From contig CM068313.1 in assembly GCA_034766995.1 (NCBI GenBank), positions 26,561,825-26,625,824 of the forward strand: a DNA stretch of 64,000 nt, given 5' to 3'. This document shows, piece after piece, positions 1 through 12,691 of the stretch (its first letter is position 1; every line of letters begins with the position of its first letter). The notes beneath the pieces were generated by a model. That model ran no database searches, was not told the origin of the DNA, and was given only the letters and a program-made list of their open reading frames with translations. This DNA comes from Acanthacorydalis orientalis. Its lineage: Eukaryota; Arthropoda; Insecta; Megaloptera; Corydalidae. A program made the translations under genes and the position numbers.

Positions 1-336
1 AGTAATTAATTAATTAGTTGAAATATTCACCGCTCGCAAAATACACTATAAATTTGGAGATACATTCCATACTTCTATTGAGTACAAAAACACTGAATGT
101 ATATTATCCTAATGTTCTAATGACATATCAAAATATATAAAAAAAGTATTTTTATTATATTTTTTTAGATAAAATAGTTTGAAAAATGAACTGTTTTTCC
201 TAAAAATGAAATCTTAAGAACTTTTATCGTTTTAAAATTACTCTATATTGCTGTCGATAATATTAAAAGACGAACACGGAAAAATATTAAGTTTTACTTA
301 TACTGATTTCTGAAATATAACACTTCAGTTTTGTTG

Positions 337-341
337 TATAA

Positions 342-413
<72 letters not shown>
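337..413. repeat. (AT)n microsatellite
   Basis: Nearly perfect AT dinucleotide run with one C interruption at position 360. It is the first of about fifty such arrays in the window. Confidence 0.97.
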
Positions 414-416
<3 letters not shown>

Positions 417-587
417 ACTATCTTATGGAGAGTTAAAATAAAAGGTAAAGATAACAACAATAAATTAAAAAGTAAAAAGAAATGACATGAATTATTTGAA
501 AACTAATAGGAGTTTATTCATGACATACAGTAAATGTTATTTTAAATTAAAAAAAAATACATTAAATGACTGTGTTTTCAGCAATGG

Positions 588-953
588 CTAGCCAGTTTTT
601 TCAGCAGATAACATTTTTTTTTCGCAATGAATACATTTGTCGTTTGAAATTATATACATACACTCAAATATCTGCAATGCAAGTGATGATTCAATAATAT
701 GTGTACGCAGTGCAGAGTTTACATATCTCAGATGAGGATACAAGCGAGATTCATCTCCAGTTATTGGCCAATAATCCAATGTGGCTGTTGACGCCACAAC
801 GGCGGGCGTCGTGGCGCCTCGCAGACGCCAACAGTTTTCTGTCTGTCCACCCGTTAGCGTCAGTTCGATACTGAACTCATCTCTTTTCCATGGAAAATCT
901 ATGTCAGTGAAATCCCAAGTAGTGAATAATTTATTGTTATTTACAAGTCACGG
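588..953 (-). CDS. candidate exon in GC island, strand unresolved
   Basis: The minus strand is open for roughly 120 codons through a GC-rich patch (about 720-900) that contrasts sharply with its surroundings. Translation includes the stretches DFTDIDFPWKRDEFSIELT and then DYWPITGDESRLYPHLRY. A possible acceptor (TTTCACTGACATAG) lies just inside the open stretch near 906, and a weak donor (ATAT|GTAAAC) lies near 722. The plus strand is also open here: from an acceptor ending ATATCTCAG at 731, one frame runs 46 codons to a TGA at 872-874. I recognise no family on either strand. Mirrored open frames are expected in a short GC-rich segment, so neither strand is established. Confidence 0.2.
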
Positions 954-960
954 TATTCGT

Positions 961-2445
961 TCCAATCGACCCAATTCGGTAATTTATAAGCTCTCGGAAA
1001 TTGATATGTTTAAGGAATTTTATGTACTTATCTGTGTCAAAATCTGTGAAATGAACGTAACTTGTTATTTATTTATATAATAAATTACATACAGTTACAG
1101 TATTTCTCCTATCTCGAATATATGTGGTTTTGTATTGCGAATTTAATACAATGTATTTGTTTTACATATCGTGCTAAGATAAATGTTAAAAATAGATTAA
1201 TTAAACTGAAATTGGTCTGTGTATTTGCAAGTAGACTTGCAACACATAAATAAGAAAAGTTAATTAACTTTTCAAAAAGTACTAGTCTTTGAAAACATGT
1301 TTTCAAATTAGTTTTTTTTTCATTGATGCAAAATAATTAAAAAATATATTTACTATTAGTTTAATAAATATATTTTAAAAGCAGAAAAAGTGTTGTTTAT
1401 AAATTTTATCAAATAGTTTATACCTGATAATGGAAAAAAAATTACACTGCATACATTGGATCGAAAAATGTGAATTTTATATATTCATTTCTTTGAATAT
1501 TGAACATGTTATTAACGACTTTTTAATATTTTGTTCTCATAAAAATTAATTATGCACAATAAATATGAATTATTTAATGCTTATTTAAACTTGTATAAAA
1601 TAGATTGGTAATTTATTGGCTATTGATGAACGAAAAGTGTTTCTCAATGGCCTAAAATCACTTTAATATTTTTTTTAAATTTAATGTCGCGTTCATAAAA
1701 ATTAAACCCCAATATTTATTATGTAACAATCGCATTTAATTTTCTTTTTAATATGAAAACTAAAATTAAATATTCAAAGAAAATATGATTTTTTTAATAA
1801 AAGTTAATATATTTAATAAGTTTACATTCAAATGTACAACATATTACTAAGTGTTTTTTTTTATTTTACTTTTTTCTTTACTTATTGCTTCTTTAAAAAA
1901 TCTTTACTAAACACAAACACATGCAAGTATTTTTTAAAAAAATTGTTATGTATATTTATGGTGCTTAATTGTTTTCTTCCCTAGATTAATGTTTTGAAAA
2001 CTTTTAAACAAAATAGCATATTTGATTAATTGTATATTCTATGAATTTAATGTTTTTCGGTGGGAAATGTCATCTCATTAACTATGATGTTCTGATGTAC
2101 TGCCTGACTACCATATTAATAAATGCAATTAGAATTTTATAAATCGATTAGAATTTAGATTATTCACAAGCGACTATAAAACTCTTAAGGAGTCATTTAC
2201 TTCTAAGAAAGAAAACTTATTTGTAAACGGAATTAATCAATTATCCAGTATTTGTTGACGCTTGAGTTTCAAATAAATGAAAATAGAATTGTTTTCACTT
2301 AAAATACGAATAATTCGTTCAATATTCAAATTTCATGTTTAAAGTACGAATAAACAATTCAATGTTACTACCACTCCATTATTATGAGTGCTTTTTTAAT
2401 AAAATCAATGCTTTTAAAACCAAATTAATAAAAAATCTCTGTGAG

Positions 2446-2449
<4 letters not shown>
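961..2449. other. AT-rich DNA, nothing recognised
   Basis: Low-complexity A/T-rich sequence with only short AT-driven ORFs (for example 1062-1253 on + and 1109-1306 on -). I see no GC island, splice-flanked frame or RNA gene. Confidence 0.6.

Positions 2450-2501
<52 letters not shown>
2450..2501. repeat. (AT)n microsatellite
   Basis: About 26 uninterrupted AT units. Confidence 0.97.
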
Positions 2502-2503
<2 letters not shown>

Positions 2504-2680
2504 TAAATTCTGCGAGAAAAGTTCCCTAGTTTCTATTCCGACAAAACTATTTCAACATACTAGTACAAGTAAAGAATATTTGGTTAGTCGTTGTAAAATA
2601 TTTTGTTAAAGTTCGTCGAAACTAATTATCCGATAATGATTTTTTGCATAATTCGATTGCTTTCATGTGATTTTGTACAG

Positions 2681-2909
2681 TGAATCTTTCGTAACAACAA
2701 TCAATTCCAACGACAAACACACAGAACACGATGGAAATTCAAGACGACGCAACATAAACAATACGATATTGGAAATTTGTTACGATGTTTACGATGGGCT
2801 TGACGACATCGTAACTCTTCGCATCGGTTCGTCTGATCTGATCAAATCGTTTACGTCCGCTAAAGTTATTGTTTCTTTTTTCGGAAAACATTCATTCAAT
2901 AAAAAGTAA
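2681..2909 (+). CDS. candidate 3'-terminal exon
   Basis: An acceptor-like site (TTCATGTGATTTTGTACAG) ends at 2680. After one completing base, the frame is open for 75 codons to a TAA. The peptide is hydrophilic with a charged middle (NSNDKHTEHDGNSRRRNIN) followed by YDVYDGLDDIVTLRIGSSDL. GC is visibly higher than in the flanks. An AATAAA hexamer overlaps the last codons. I recognise no domain. It could be a genuine terminal exon or a chance frame; the single splice signal plus the composition shift are the only support. Confidence 0.28.
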
Positions 2910-3328
2910 TAACATTTTATTATTATACTGTCCTGCGCTTCCATAAACTCGTAAAGTCGGGGTTATTTTTAAAATGTTATACACAAATAATGATCGGACA
3001 TAAACACAAATGAAGTGGAATCGAGTTCAGATTATAGCTATTAAAATTCAATATCGTAAAATTTTAGACTCAGTTTCGAAATGAACAAAATAATAATGGT
3101 ATTTTAAATAGTCACGTTTTTGACAGATGAACGCTGTTCAATGTAAATAATTGGTTATGAAACGAAAACGACATTGAACTAATAGCGTTAAATTTTTTAA
3201 TCGTTAACTTTGATTGTCAAGCATATTTCAAGAAAATGTTGACGATGGTAATTCTGAATGACGTTTCACTCGAAAAAAGAGTAACTTGTTATTGAATTTA
3301 TATTGTAGCAAAAATTAGACAGCTTTTA

Positions 3329-3353
3329 CGAGAGGAAGTCCAAAAGTTCGTGG
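3329..3353. repeat. mariner terminal inverted repeat (3' end of element)
   Basis: Reads CGAGAGGAAGTCCAAAAG followed by TTCGTGG. Its reverse complement recurs at 4198-4222 with four mismatches, and TA abuts the outer edge. Confidence 0.93.
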
Positions 3354-3399
3354 AAAAACGACAATGAAAAGTATGATTAAACTGATTTTTTTTTATTTG

Positions 3400-4065
3400 T
3401 CAATGTAGCCCCATTAAAACTAATACATTTTTTACAACGCTCAATGGCCTTTTCCAGACCTTCAAAAAATATTCTCTTGATCTGCTTGAAAAATACTTTG
3501 AAATAGTTAACTTCATTTCTTCAACGTCTTGAAGTTTTTTACCCCACAAGTCTCTCTTCAGATTTGAGAATAAAAAGTAGCTGCTCGGCGCCAGATCTGA
3601 ACTATTGGTGGATGACTGAGTTCTTGGAAGACGCATTGTCTTGCAAAATAAAAACATCTTTTGACCATTTTCCATGTCTTTTTTCTTTAATGGCTTCTCG
3701 AAGCATTCTCGGTCACCCATCTTGCACTCACCTTAGTCATGCCAAGATGACCATGCAAGATTTCGAAAATGGTTGTATCGGATACTTCAGTCATTTCTGT
3801 GAGTTGTTTCTTCTTCAGTCGACCATTTTCTAATACAAGATTTTCTATTTTTTTGTTAACGTCTGAGGTGGTTACCTCGATCGAGCGTGAAGAACGGTAA
3901 TCGCCTTCTAAGTCTTCTCTTCCTTGTTTGAATAGAAAAAGCCACTTATAAACCATGCTCTTTCCTCGTCAATGATACGGCAGACATCTCTTCCATGATG
4001 ACTTTTAGGGTTTCGCTTTAATAGTAAAGAATTTAACAACAGCACGTAAGTTCCATTTTCTCCAT
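3400..4065 (-). pseudogene. mariner transposase pseudogene
   Basis: The intact protein would be a DD34D transposase of about 345 residues acting in the nucleus. The start is ATG at 4063-4065, in the context MEKMEL typical of the family. A frameshift then moves to a frame carrying RAVVKF, and another leads to VYKWLFLFKQGREDLEGD, the conserved linker between the helix-turn-helix motifs. This continues to KVSARW near 3720. The next family blocks, including the first catalytic Asp, are absent, which marks the internal deletion. The second catalytic Asp survives as QDNA (codon at 3638-3640) in a shifted frame. The third lies in SDLAPSSYFLF, with NLKRDLWGKK after it. Several frameshifts plus the deletion make it non-functional. 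Confidence 0.92.
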
Positions 4066-4197
4066 GATTTCACAGTTATTCAGAGTTGAGTTGTTCTTTC
4101 GGCGACAGCGTGATGAGTACTGATGACAGTACAATGATACTTCGATTTTATACTAATTAAGAACGAGAAGTGGCTCCGACCCTCCCTTCCGCCCTTA

Positions 4198-4222
4198 CCG
4201 CGAACTTTTGGACCACCCCTCG
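4198..4222. repeat. mariner terminal inverted repeat (5' end of element)
   Basis: Partner of 3329-3353. On the minus strand it reads CGAGGGGTGGTCCAAAAG then TTCGCGG, and TA follows at 4223-4224. Confidence 0.93.
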
Positions 4223-5608
4223 TATATACTCACGATAGAATAATTAAAATTGTTTCCTTGGGCAGTACAGTCATTGTTGTGTAAAGTACGGCAGTAATTA
4301 ATATGTTCATTTAAAATATCTGTGACAATAATAACATAGAACCTTATTAGGTAATTCAAAAACGCTTCAAATATATATTTAAAGTAACAATTGCCAAGGA
4401 TATTTTTATCAATATTTTTCCGAAATTATAGATACTTTTAATATCTTTTTTAATACGAGACCTCGCAAAAGATCTTGTGACCCACGAGAGTAAGTTTTAT
4501 CATGAGAACCTAATTCAGGTTTCTATTTAAAATTTCAGAATATTTTTTAAGATTTTTTACATATTCCATCTCAGTTTTTATAAAATGTATTAAGTAACAT
4601 AGATATTCATACATTTATTTTTTCCTAGTTGATATCTTCTAACTTAAATTATCACTATATAAAATAAGTAACAGTAAACTCATCAGAATGTCTTTAAGAC
4701 GAAAATTTTACACGCCTGTTTTAAAATGAAGAAAATATAATTTTACACTAATTTACAGGAAATTAACACCAAGAGTTATTCAGACTTAGATGAAGATTGT
4801 CTTGAAGCAAACTTGGAATATCTTATGGGATATCATCTCAAAATACAATGATCAATTACAATATTTTCATTATAACTTAATTATATTTAATGGTGTAAAA
4901 TATATAAGAATACTATTCATTTTACATGTAAAATAATTTATAACATTTTAAAAAAATTAAAAAAAAACATTACATTATTAATTGAAAATACACTCAACAA
5001 TTGTTCTCACAAATATGGTATTATACCATAATATTTTTTATATGTAGGTTTAACTAAATAATGTTTTTGTTACTAATATGTTTTCGTAAAGTTTTGAAAG
5101 AGAAAAAAAACAGACAGGAAATATTTATGTTTACAAAATGTTTTCAGTGCACACCTTTGATAAAAACTCATAAAAACTATAAAAAAGTGGTTGCTTTCCT
5201 TTTGAACTTCCATAATTATGCAGATTTAAATTTGCACATTAAGTCTCCTACTTTATATTCAGTTTTGTTCATGCAAACTTTATAAAAGGGAAGTGTTTCT
5301 GTTATTCGTATAATAACAACAATTTTAATTGAATTATACACACAAAAACGAAATGTAGAAATATTATCTTTTGCGACACACATTTATACATTATTTCAAT
5401 TTAAACTCAAGATGCTATTCGTATATGTTTATTTATATTCAAAATGTAGAAAATATGTTTACTTTTTATGATATTATTAAAAAATGTTTTGTTAAGGAGG
5501 GCTCCGAATATATTTTGTTTCTCTGTATAAACTGTATTTTATCTGTCAAAAAATAGAATTATTTACACTAGAATATGTGACTACATATAACAGACATAAT
5601 ATGTATGT

Positions 5609-5611
<3 letters not shown>

Positions 5612-5680
<69 letters not shown>

Positions 5681-5681
5681 A
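5612..5681. repeat. (AT)n microsatellite
   Basis: About 70 bp of AT units interrupted once by TG at 5661-5662. Confidence 0.97.
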
Positions 5682-6623
5682 ATACTTTGTAGTTCATAAT
5701 AAAAATATGAAAATTAATTATTAAAGAATTTAATTACAATCTTTGAAAAATAAGGAAATGAAGTAAAAATCATAATTTCAGTAAAATAAAATAATTTATG
5801 TTAAATTTCTGGGATTAGTTAATTCAATACAACAGATGTAAAAAAATAAAGAAATAATGGGGAAAATAGATAATACATATTTTCGTATTAGTTTAACAGT
5901 TAATTAATTTCCATAAGTATTTATATTTTTTCGTATAATAAATCATGTGTATGCATCCGATTTACTATTAACTATTTAAAGATAAGTTTTAGGAGTGAAA
6001 TATTTTTTTTAAAAAATAATATATCTTTAAACATTAATTTTCAGGTAATGTGACTATTAACAAAAAAATAACAAAATTCACAGCAAATTAATAAATAAGA
6101 AAAAAATCTACTGAGATGAATTTCATTTTAATAAGAATATTATAACACAATTGTTACTTGAATAGAAAATCGATATTATATCAATTTTCTTATGCGTGAT
6201 TTTATCTTATTTTAAAGTTAAAAATTACTTTTTAAAAAGTTGACAGTGTACAATAATTTTAAAAATATTCACAACACTTTCATTTTTACGAATGTAGACT
6301 ATAAACGTCAAGTATCTTATAAACGGAAAAAAAAAGTTATTTTATTTGATGCAGAGACGAGAGAAATGAATTTTATTCGATATGTATTTATTTCTGAGTA
6401 AGAGTTGATATTTCGTGAATATAACTGTCATAAATCTAAATTCATATTTTCAATACCTGTGCAATATGAGCCAGACATATTGAAAATGTATCAGATCGCT
6501 ATAAATTCAAATAAAATTTCGTTAGGTGTATATTACCTTTACTTGTGCATGAAGATTCCAGGAATCAAAGTATTTGCTTTTATTTTAATTCAATGATTAA
6601 CTGCTTTTTCAATTTTGTTGTCA

Positions 6624-6626
<3 letters not shown>

Positions 6627-6665
<39 letters not shown>
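6627..6665. repeat. (AT)n microsatellite
   Basis: About 19 AT units with a G interruption near the 3' end. Confidence 0.96.
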
Positions 6666-6666
<1 letters not shown>

Positions 6667-7595
6667 GGATCAAAAATAATTTTAAATTAAGTGATGAAAT
6701 TTAACAAATATAAATATACTATTTTCTGTTAAAATTACATAAATTAACAAGAGTTAACGATTGAGTGAATCTTTACATTAAAATATAATGGTTTATGCCA
6801 CTAAAATTAACTCCATTATGCAAATCAGTAAAATCACAATAACTAAAACATTCTTCAAATTCTCAGTTTCAGATTACTGACCAGGAAAATACTAGTTATT
6901 AGAACTACTTTCTTATTTAGGAACAAAAAGAAAATACCACCATTAAAAATTATGACAGTAATATAAAAATATAGTAACATATTATGAAAATCACTAATAT
7001 ATTCTTATCTATTGATTATTTTTCTATGCAGATGTCAATATGTATTTCTGTCACTGGTACAATTTACAGATCCAAATAAATATATGTAATTTTAATTATA
7101 CGAAACTACACAAAGTATTCCAAATAAATTACCTTTCATATAAATAAAATATGTAAATAATATACATTAAAAAAAAAACTATGATCATATAAATACGAAA
7201 TGATTGCTTTAATTTTCTTTGTATTAATATATATATATATATACATATACACACACGCATATGTATTATATACGTAGGTCTACAAATTTATATTTGAATG
7301 AGTTACAAATTTACTTCAAAAATACAAAACAATTTTGTCCATACATACAGCTTTAATTTTTTTAAAAAAAACGTGTCAAATTAAACAATGTGTATTCTAA
7401 ATAGAATATAATTGACGACAGTCATATCGCTGGAATAATTAAATAAAATACTAGCATGTACCAAAATAATATACATGTTAACTATATACATCTAACCTGA
7501 TTGTAGTTCATTTAAATTTTATTCAATATGATTATGCTTCTTTATTTTTTTTTTAATACAATTCATATTCACATTATATTTATATACATATACAT

Positions 7596-7701
<106 letters not shown>

Positions 7702-8638
7702 AATATATCTAAAAATAATGTACAATGAAAGAAGATGAAAAGATTGTTTACTAAAAACCTTTTTAAAATATATTCAAATGTTAGAAAACAATATAAAAAT
7801 TACTGATAAATGGAATTATTTTATTTGTTGAATAATACCCTTGTAATTTTTGATTAATTATAAAACTAGAAATAAAAATACGAGATTCCATATTAACATC
7901 ACATTTGAAAAATATTCCTACTGTATTAGCATGTGACTAGAAATAAGATTAATAAAAAAATCTATAACGTCATAATAAAGTTGAATACAATTAGAATTGA
8001 ATAATTAAAACTAATAATAATTCTTATTTAAAATATTTAACACTTTATTAAAAAATAATAAATAAATTTATATAACAGTAAAGAAATAAAGTTTGAATAT
8101 TAAATAGTCTTATACTGTCTATTAAGATCATATTTTTCTTTAATAATGGTGTACAATATGAAAAAAAAATAATAGTTTGAAAATATGTTTAACTAGTTTT
8201 ATTTTCTTACGAAAAAAATTAATATAGGGATAATATTAAACGTTAAAAATTCAATGTTGCTGGAAACATTTTATCTTGTTTTCTATTCCTTATTGTATTT
8301 CAAAGTGACACTTTTTAATACAAATATTTTTCATTTCAGGCAAATGGCCAAATTTTCTTCAGTACTATTTACAAAGTGAATTGTATACTTGAAGCAATGA
8401 TCATTAACTTCATTATCTTTCCTTAATAAATATTTCTTTCGAATAAAATAAATGTCATTCGTTATTGATATGATTACAGTAAAATATTTGCTTTGATTTT
8501 CGTCCAATGCACCATTTCTATTATATTATATAACATAATGTCCAAGTGAAAGAGAAAAAAAACGAACATGAATCATGGTTTTCTCTGAAGAATCTTGACG
8601 AATGTGAAAAAAATACGAATCGTTTTCACTGTCTATAG

Positions 8639-8707
8639 ATGTGTCAATACGGATGTCATTCGATTGAAGTGACAGTCAGGGGGTATAAGAATGTTCTGAC
8701 GGACGAA
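8639..8707 (+). CDS. candidate internal exon, 23 codons, phase 0/0
   Basis: A 69-nt unit flanked by an acceptor (TCGTTTTCACTGTCTATAG, ending 8638) and a near-consensus donor (GAA|GTGAGT, 8708). Only one of three frames is open, and it fills the unit exactly: MCQYGCHSIEVTVRGYKNV then LTDE. It begins with ATG, so it could be either an initiating coding exon or a cassette that keeps the frame. It lies in a GC island (8580-8870) inside a long AT desert. Two Cys and a beta-type middle (IEVTV) are visible; no family is recognised. Length divisible by three plus two good splice sites make it one of the better calls. Confidence 0.4.
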
Positions 8708-9756
8708 GTGAGTTGAATTTGAGAGGAATACTATGGCGAGGGTTAGAATGAGATTGTTGTCGGACACACACGCTCAATAGATTAGGTCACGTATCTCATT
8801 TCGTTGGCGTATTAGGTATACGATGTTTATGTGCATAATAAAGTTGAGGTATATTTACGACATACAGTTCGTTTCGTTTGATACAAATAGATTTTCTGAA
8901 CATCTGTTTTTCATAATGACATAAATAAATAAATTATAGGAAAAACGCCCGTAAAATAGAAAGTATATCATACGACACACACTAAACATTAGCGAAATAA
9001 AAAACGTGATGATAAAAATCATTAAAGAAAAATAAAGAATTCAACTTATAACATAAAAAGGTGTATTCATTTAATTTTTTAGATATTAATGTGTATTTTT
9101 ATACAATTTAAATTAATAAAAAAGTATGTAGCTTGTTTCGGGAAAAATTAAAGAAATTATTTTAATCATTAATTATGAAACACCTAACAAACATAAAAAC
9201 AAAATATATTTCACGTTCGTTAGCACAAAATATTTAATAAAAAATGCATATAATTGTAATTACAAAAATTCGAAACGTTTAACGTTTAAAAACTATTTTT
9301 TTTACAAATATTATAAATAATATTTGCACATTTCATTACTTAGTCAATAAAAAAACCGTACAATAATAAACGATTTATGACAAAAATGTTTTAAAATAAT
9401 AATATCTTTTGCAAACGAACACGAGTTTATAAAAATTACTAATTGAATATAATTTAGTATGACTATTATGAATATACATACATTACAATATACATTACAA
9501 ATTATCAATATACGAGCAAATGTCAAAAATAACAAGCTCATTGAAAATTGAATTCTTAATTAGTACGGCAGATTACAATTATAATTAAAGGAAATTTTGT
9601 TAATTACTATACATAAGCAATTTGAATTGATTTTTTTATTTCTGATTGATAAATTAATTGAGTCATGAAACAATGTCTTTATTAAAATTTAATTTAAATA
9701 CAATATAAAATATAAAAACAGATACCTATTTATTATGTATTTATTTTTAAAGAATA

Positions 9757-9760
<4 letters not shown>

Positions 9761-9799
<39 letters not shown>

Positions 9800-9804
9800 G
9801 GGGG
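9761..9804. repeat. (AT)n followed by a G7 tract
   Basis: An AT run to 9797 is directly followed by seven G residues (9798-9804), an unusual homopolymer in this AT-rich context. Confidence 0.95.
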
Positions 9805-10306
9805 TATTAAAAACATAAATATTCATAAATAACTTGTACACACTTCATGTATTTATTCGTAAAATCAAATGAATAAAACAATAATTGTGTCCAAAAAAAA
9901 TATGGAAATTGTATATGACATTTTATAATTGAATTGTATAGATCATTTAATATAACTGTATGTTTTTGTTATAAAAATAAAATATGTATATATATGTAAA
10001 AATCATATATTAAACAAAATTCACATTCTTTTATAAACAGTGAGAATTATTCTGCTTTAAAAAAGTACATATCAATGAATATTTATCGTTTCATTTATAA
10101 TAAAAGTAATTTAATGTTTTTTTTTATTAGATTGAAAATAAAAAAAATACTGTTAATGTACTTTGCATAAAAATAATACAACTTACTTAAAAGACTATGT
10201 TCGAATGAATGGTTAGACATGTTGACAAATTTACCTGAAACAAAAATATGTATAATTAGTTTAGTTTAAAGACAAAACTACAAAACGGACAACAGGATAT
10301 GAGAAT

Positions 10307-10311
<5 letters not shown>

Positions 10312-10372
<61 letters not shown>
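10312..10372. repeat. compound (AT)n(AG)n microsatellite
   Basis: A pure AT run to 10350 passes abruptly into eleven AG units. The same AT-to-AG junction type recurs at 19449-19517 and, in reverse complement, at 31245-31332. Confidence 0.97.
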
Positions 10373-10374
<2 letters not shown>

Positions 10375-11923
10375 TGTTATTTAATGAATATTAAATAACA
10401 ATCAATACAACAATGAATAACAATACGTTTGAATGAACCGCTAAATTGAATTTTATACTAGAAAACCAATACAATATTCCCACGTTTTTCAGAAATGTAT
10501 ATTTTTTGTAAGTGATTTATTCATTAATAAAAAAGGTATAGTTCGAGAACTGCTGACAAATGTTAACGGAAAATATTTTATCCAAATTGGATGCCTTTTT
10601 ACAAATTATCGTTTTTATATTTAAGAATATAATAATTCTGATAGAAAACAAAATTAAGCATGTTTCTTTAACAAAAGATTTAAATGAAAAATTGTTAGCT
10701 TCATATTTTTTTTCATGAAATATATATAACCACATAAAAACAGTTTCAACAGTATTCATGTATAAAAACTTGTAAAAATCAGTGCTTCAGACACATAAAA
10801 TTCAGATTAATAAAATCTAAAATCTAGTTGTAAATAAAATTTAAACAAAGTATTGAAAATTAATTTACTAAATATCAATTTTTTTGAAAGCATTTTACAC
10901 ATTGCTACAATACCTAAATCTTTTTTATTGTTCATAAAATTTAAAAGATGCACTTCACTGTTACTTAAAACACGCTGGTGTTATTCCCGTGGTTGTGCAT
11001 ACAAAGAACATATGTGATGCTACAAAAATAACAATGGAATGAAAATCTCAAACTATATAAAGATTAGTCGAATAATCGAAATTTAAATCTTCAATAACAA
11101 GTGCTATAAAGAGACCGTACTGTTAAAGAAACATAGTAACAATAAAATTTTACTTGTGAATATAAATTTAATTAAAAATTAGGTATTTTTTTTATAAAAT
11201 ATACATACTTAAAATACAAAAGATTCAAAACAAATAATTCCGATGATTTATGGCCTACTTAAAAATCTTTTTCGAGTAATTAAACTTCAATAAATAAAAT
11301 AGTAATTAATTTGAAACTTTTTTTAGAGATAACGGAGTTTTAATACCCTTCATATTTCCACCGTCATAATGAATAAAAGCGAACGTAAGTCAACTGTATA
11401 TAATTTCAATATATTTTCGAGTATATTAATTTATCAAGCTGTGTGAAAATATAATTCTATTCAGTCGAAGAATCATCATTCAAATGCAAAACAATTTTCA
11501 AGCACAAATCAACTACGGGCATTGAGTCAAAAACAATGAAGGGAAATAAATACGGCGTAACATCTGCAAACCTACAATATATTTATCTGCGATACATTAA
11601 CACACTGGAGCTCATTTGTCTAGTTGTCACTTTATATAGATTCCGAGAAAACAATTTGTAAGTTTATAAAACAAATAATGAAGTTTTGTAGAAGTTTCTA
11701 ATACGTTAATGGAATTGTGTGTGTGTGTAAACGTTAAAGGTTTTTAGTACAATTAAAAGAAATAAATGAAAATTAAATGAAAATGTTAAATATTTTTCAA
11801 AACATGTGTTCTTATCTAATACACTTTGTAGGTTTTCAACATTTTCAATAATTCAACTATGGCATTGTACATCTGTTAAATAAATAAATGTATTTATTCG
11901 AAGGAAATAAAATAAATCCTACA

Positions 11924-12098
11924 TTAAACTTTCACTACTTTTTTCTTGATTTCAACAGCTCCGTTTGAAATATTCGACGTCGCCTGAACTTTGATACAGA
12001 TATAGTACGATAAAAGTAAAGACAAACAGACGAAAAGCTCCGGAAAAGCTAGCGCAATACACTTGGTGCGAATAAAACGATCAACGAGCACCCTTTCG
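11924..12098 (-). CDS. candidate terminal exon encoding a hydrophobic segment
   Basis: On the minus strand an acceptor-like site (TTTTGCCAACTTTCGACCTAAG) is followed, after one completing base, by 57 codons and a stop. The peptide starts ERVLVDRFIRTKCIALAF, continues with a membrane-like stretch (LFVCLSLLLSYYICIKV) and ends with a Lys-rich tail. GC is clearly raised at 11950-12130. An AATAAA lies about 25 nt past the stop (11893-11898 on the minus strand). Overall this resembles the end of a small membrane protein gene, but no family is recognised and AATAAA is common here by chance. Confidence 0.27.
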
Positions 12099-12299
12099 CT
12101 TAGGTCGAAAGTTGGCAAAAGGCCAAATCAGGACAGTTGTTTTCGGATGATACCCAGATAAAGATGCTATAATACGTGTTGGAATTTGTAATCTCAATGA
12201 TATTGCGTGATATCTTTGATTTTATATAGGTCGATTGTATTTGATTCAATATGATAATTAAATAACTGCTATAAAACAAAATCTGTTTCACTTCAATAA

Positions 12300-12644
12300 T
12301 TTATTTATTAAAGAAATCGTTCATTTGTTATTTAAATTACTTTTTATTAATTATGCCTATATGCACATGCGTTTGTAATCGACACTATTAATATATGAAA
12401 ATAATTATTAACAAGATTTTTTTTATGAATGCTATTTATTCAACTGCTACATTTATTGTAAATTTATTTTTAAAGTAAGATAAAATATTGCTATTCATTA
12501 ATAAAATAATTTTGTTAAACGATCATTAAGTTTCAAATTTTATTGAAATTTCAAATATTCTAAATTAAAAATAAATATGTTCCGTCTTTAAAAAATTACT
12601 TAGTAATAATAGATACACAAATATGTGTATGTGTGAGAGTATAT

Positions 12645-12691
<47 letters not shown>

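Larger units (their letters stand above)
3329..4222 (-). mobile_element. mariner element, internally deleted
   Basis: A mariner-family DNA transposon of 894 bp bounded by 25-bp terminal inverted repeats (3329-3353 and 4198-4222) that match at 21 of 25 positions; their shared core is GTCCAAAAGTTCG. Both ends are flanked by TA (3327-3328 and 4223-4224), the target duplication expected for this superfamily. Intact mariners are near 1.3 kb, so about 400 bp of the transposase middle is missing. The coding strand is minus, so the 5' end is at 4222. The element cannot be autonomous. Its subfamily is not assigned here. Confidence 0.93.
8710..11320. other. remainder of island then AT-rich desert
   Basis: The GC-richer tail to about 8870 has no open frame of note. 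Beyond that is AT-rich sequence with microsatellites at 9761 and 10312. The ORFs at 9344-9541 and 10517-10759 (minus) have AT-driven composition and no support. Confidence 0.55.

Noticed and set aside
3564..3833. Plus-strand ORF of 89 codons
   Set aside because: Shadow of the mariner transposase, whose family motifs are all on the minus strand.
9344..10759. Minus-strand ORFs of 65 and 80 codons
   Set aside because: Phe/Ile/Asn/Lys-rich composition follows from A+T content. No GC contrast, splice site or start context supports them.
11327..11384. 58-nt unit between a TTTTTTTAG acceptor and a GAAC|GTAAGT donor, with ATG near its 3' end
   Set aside because: All three frames contain stops. It could only be a leader exon with a very short coding end, and there is no promoter or following exon to support that.
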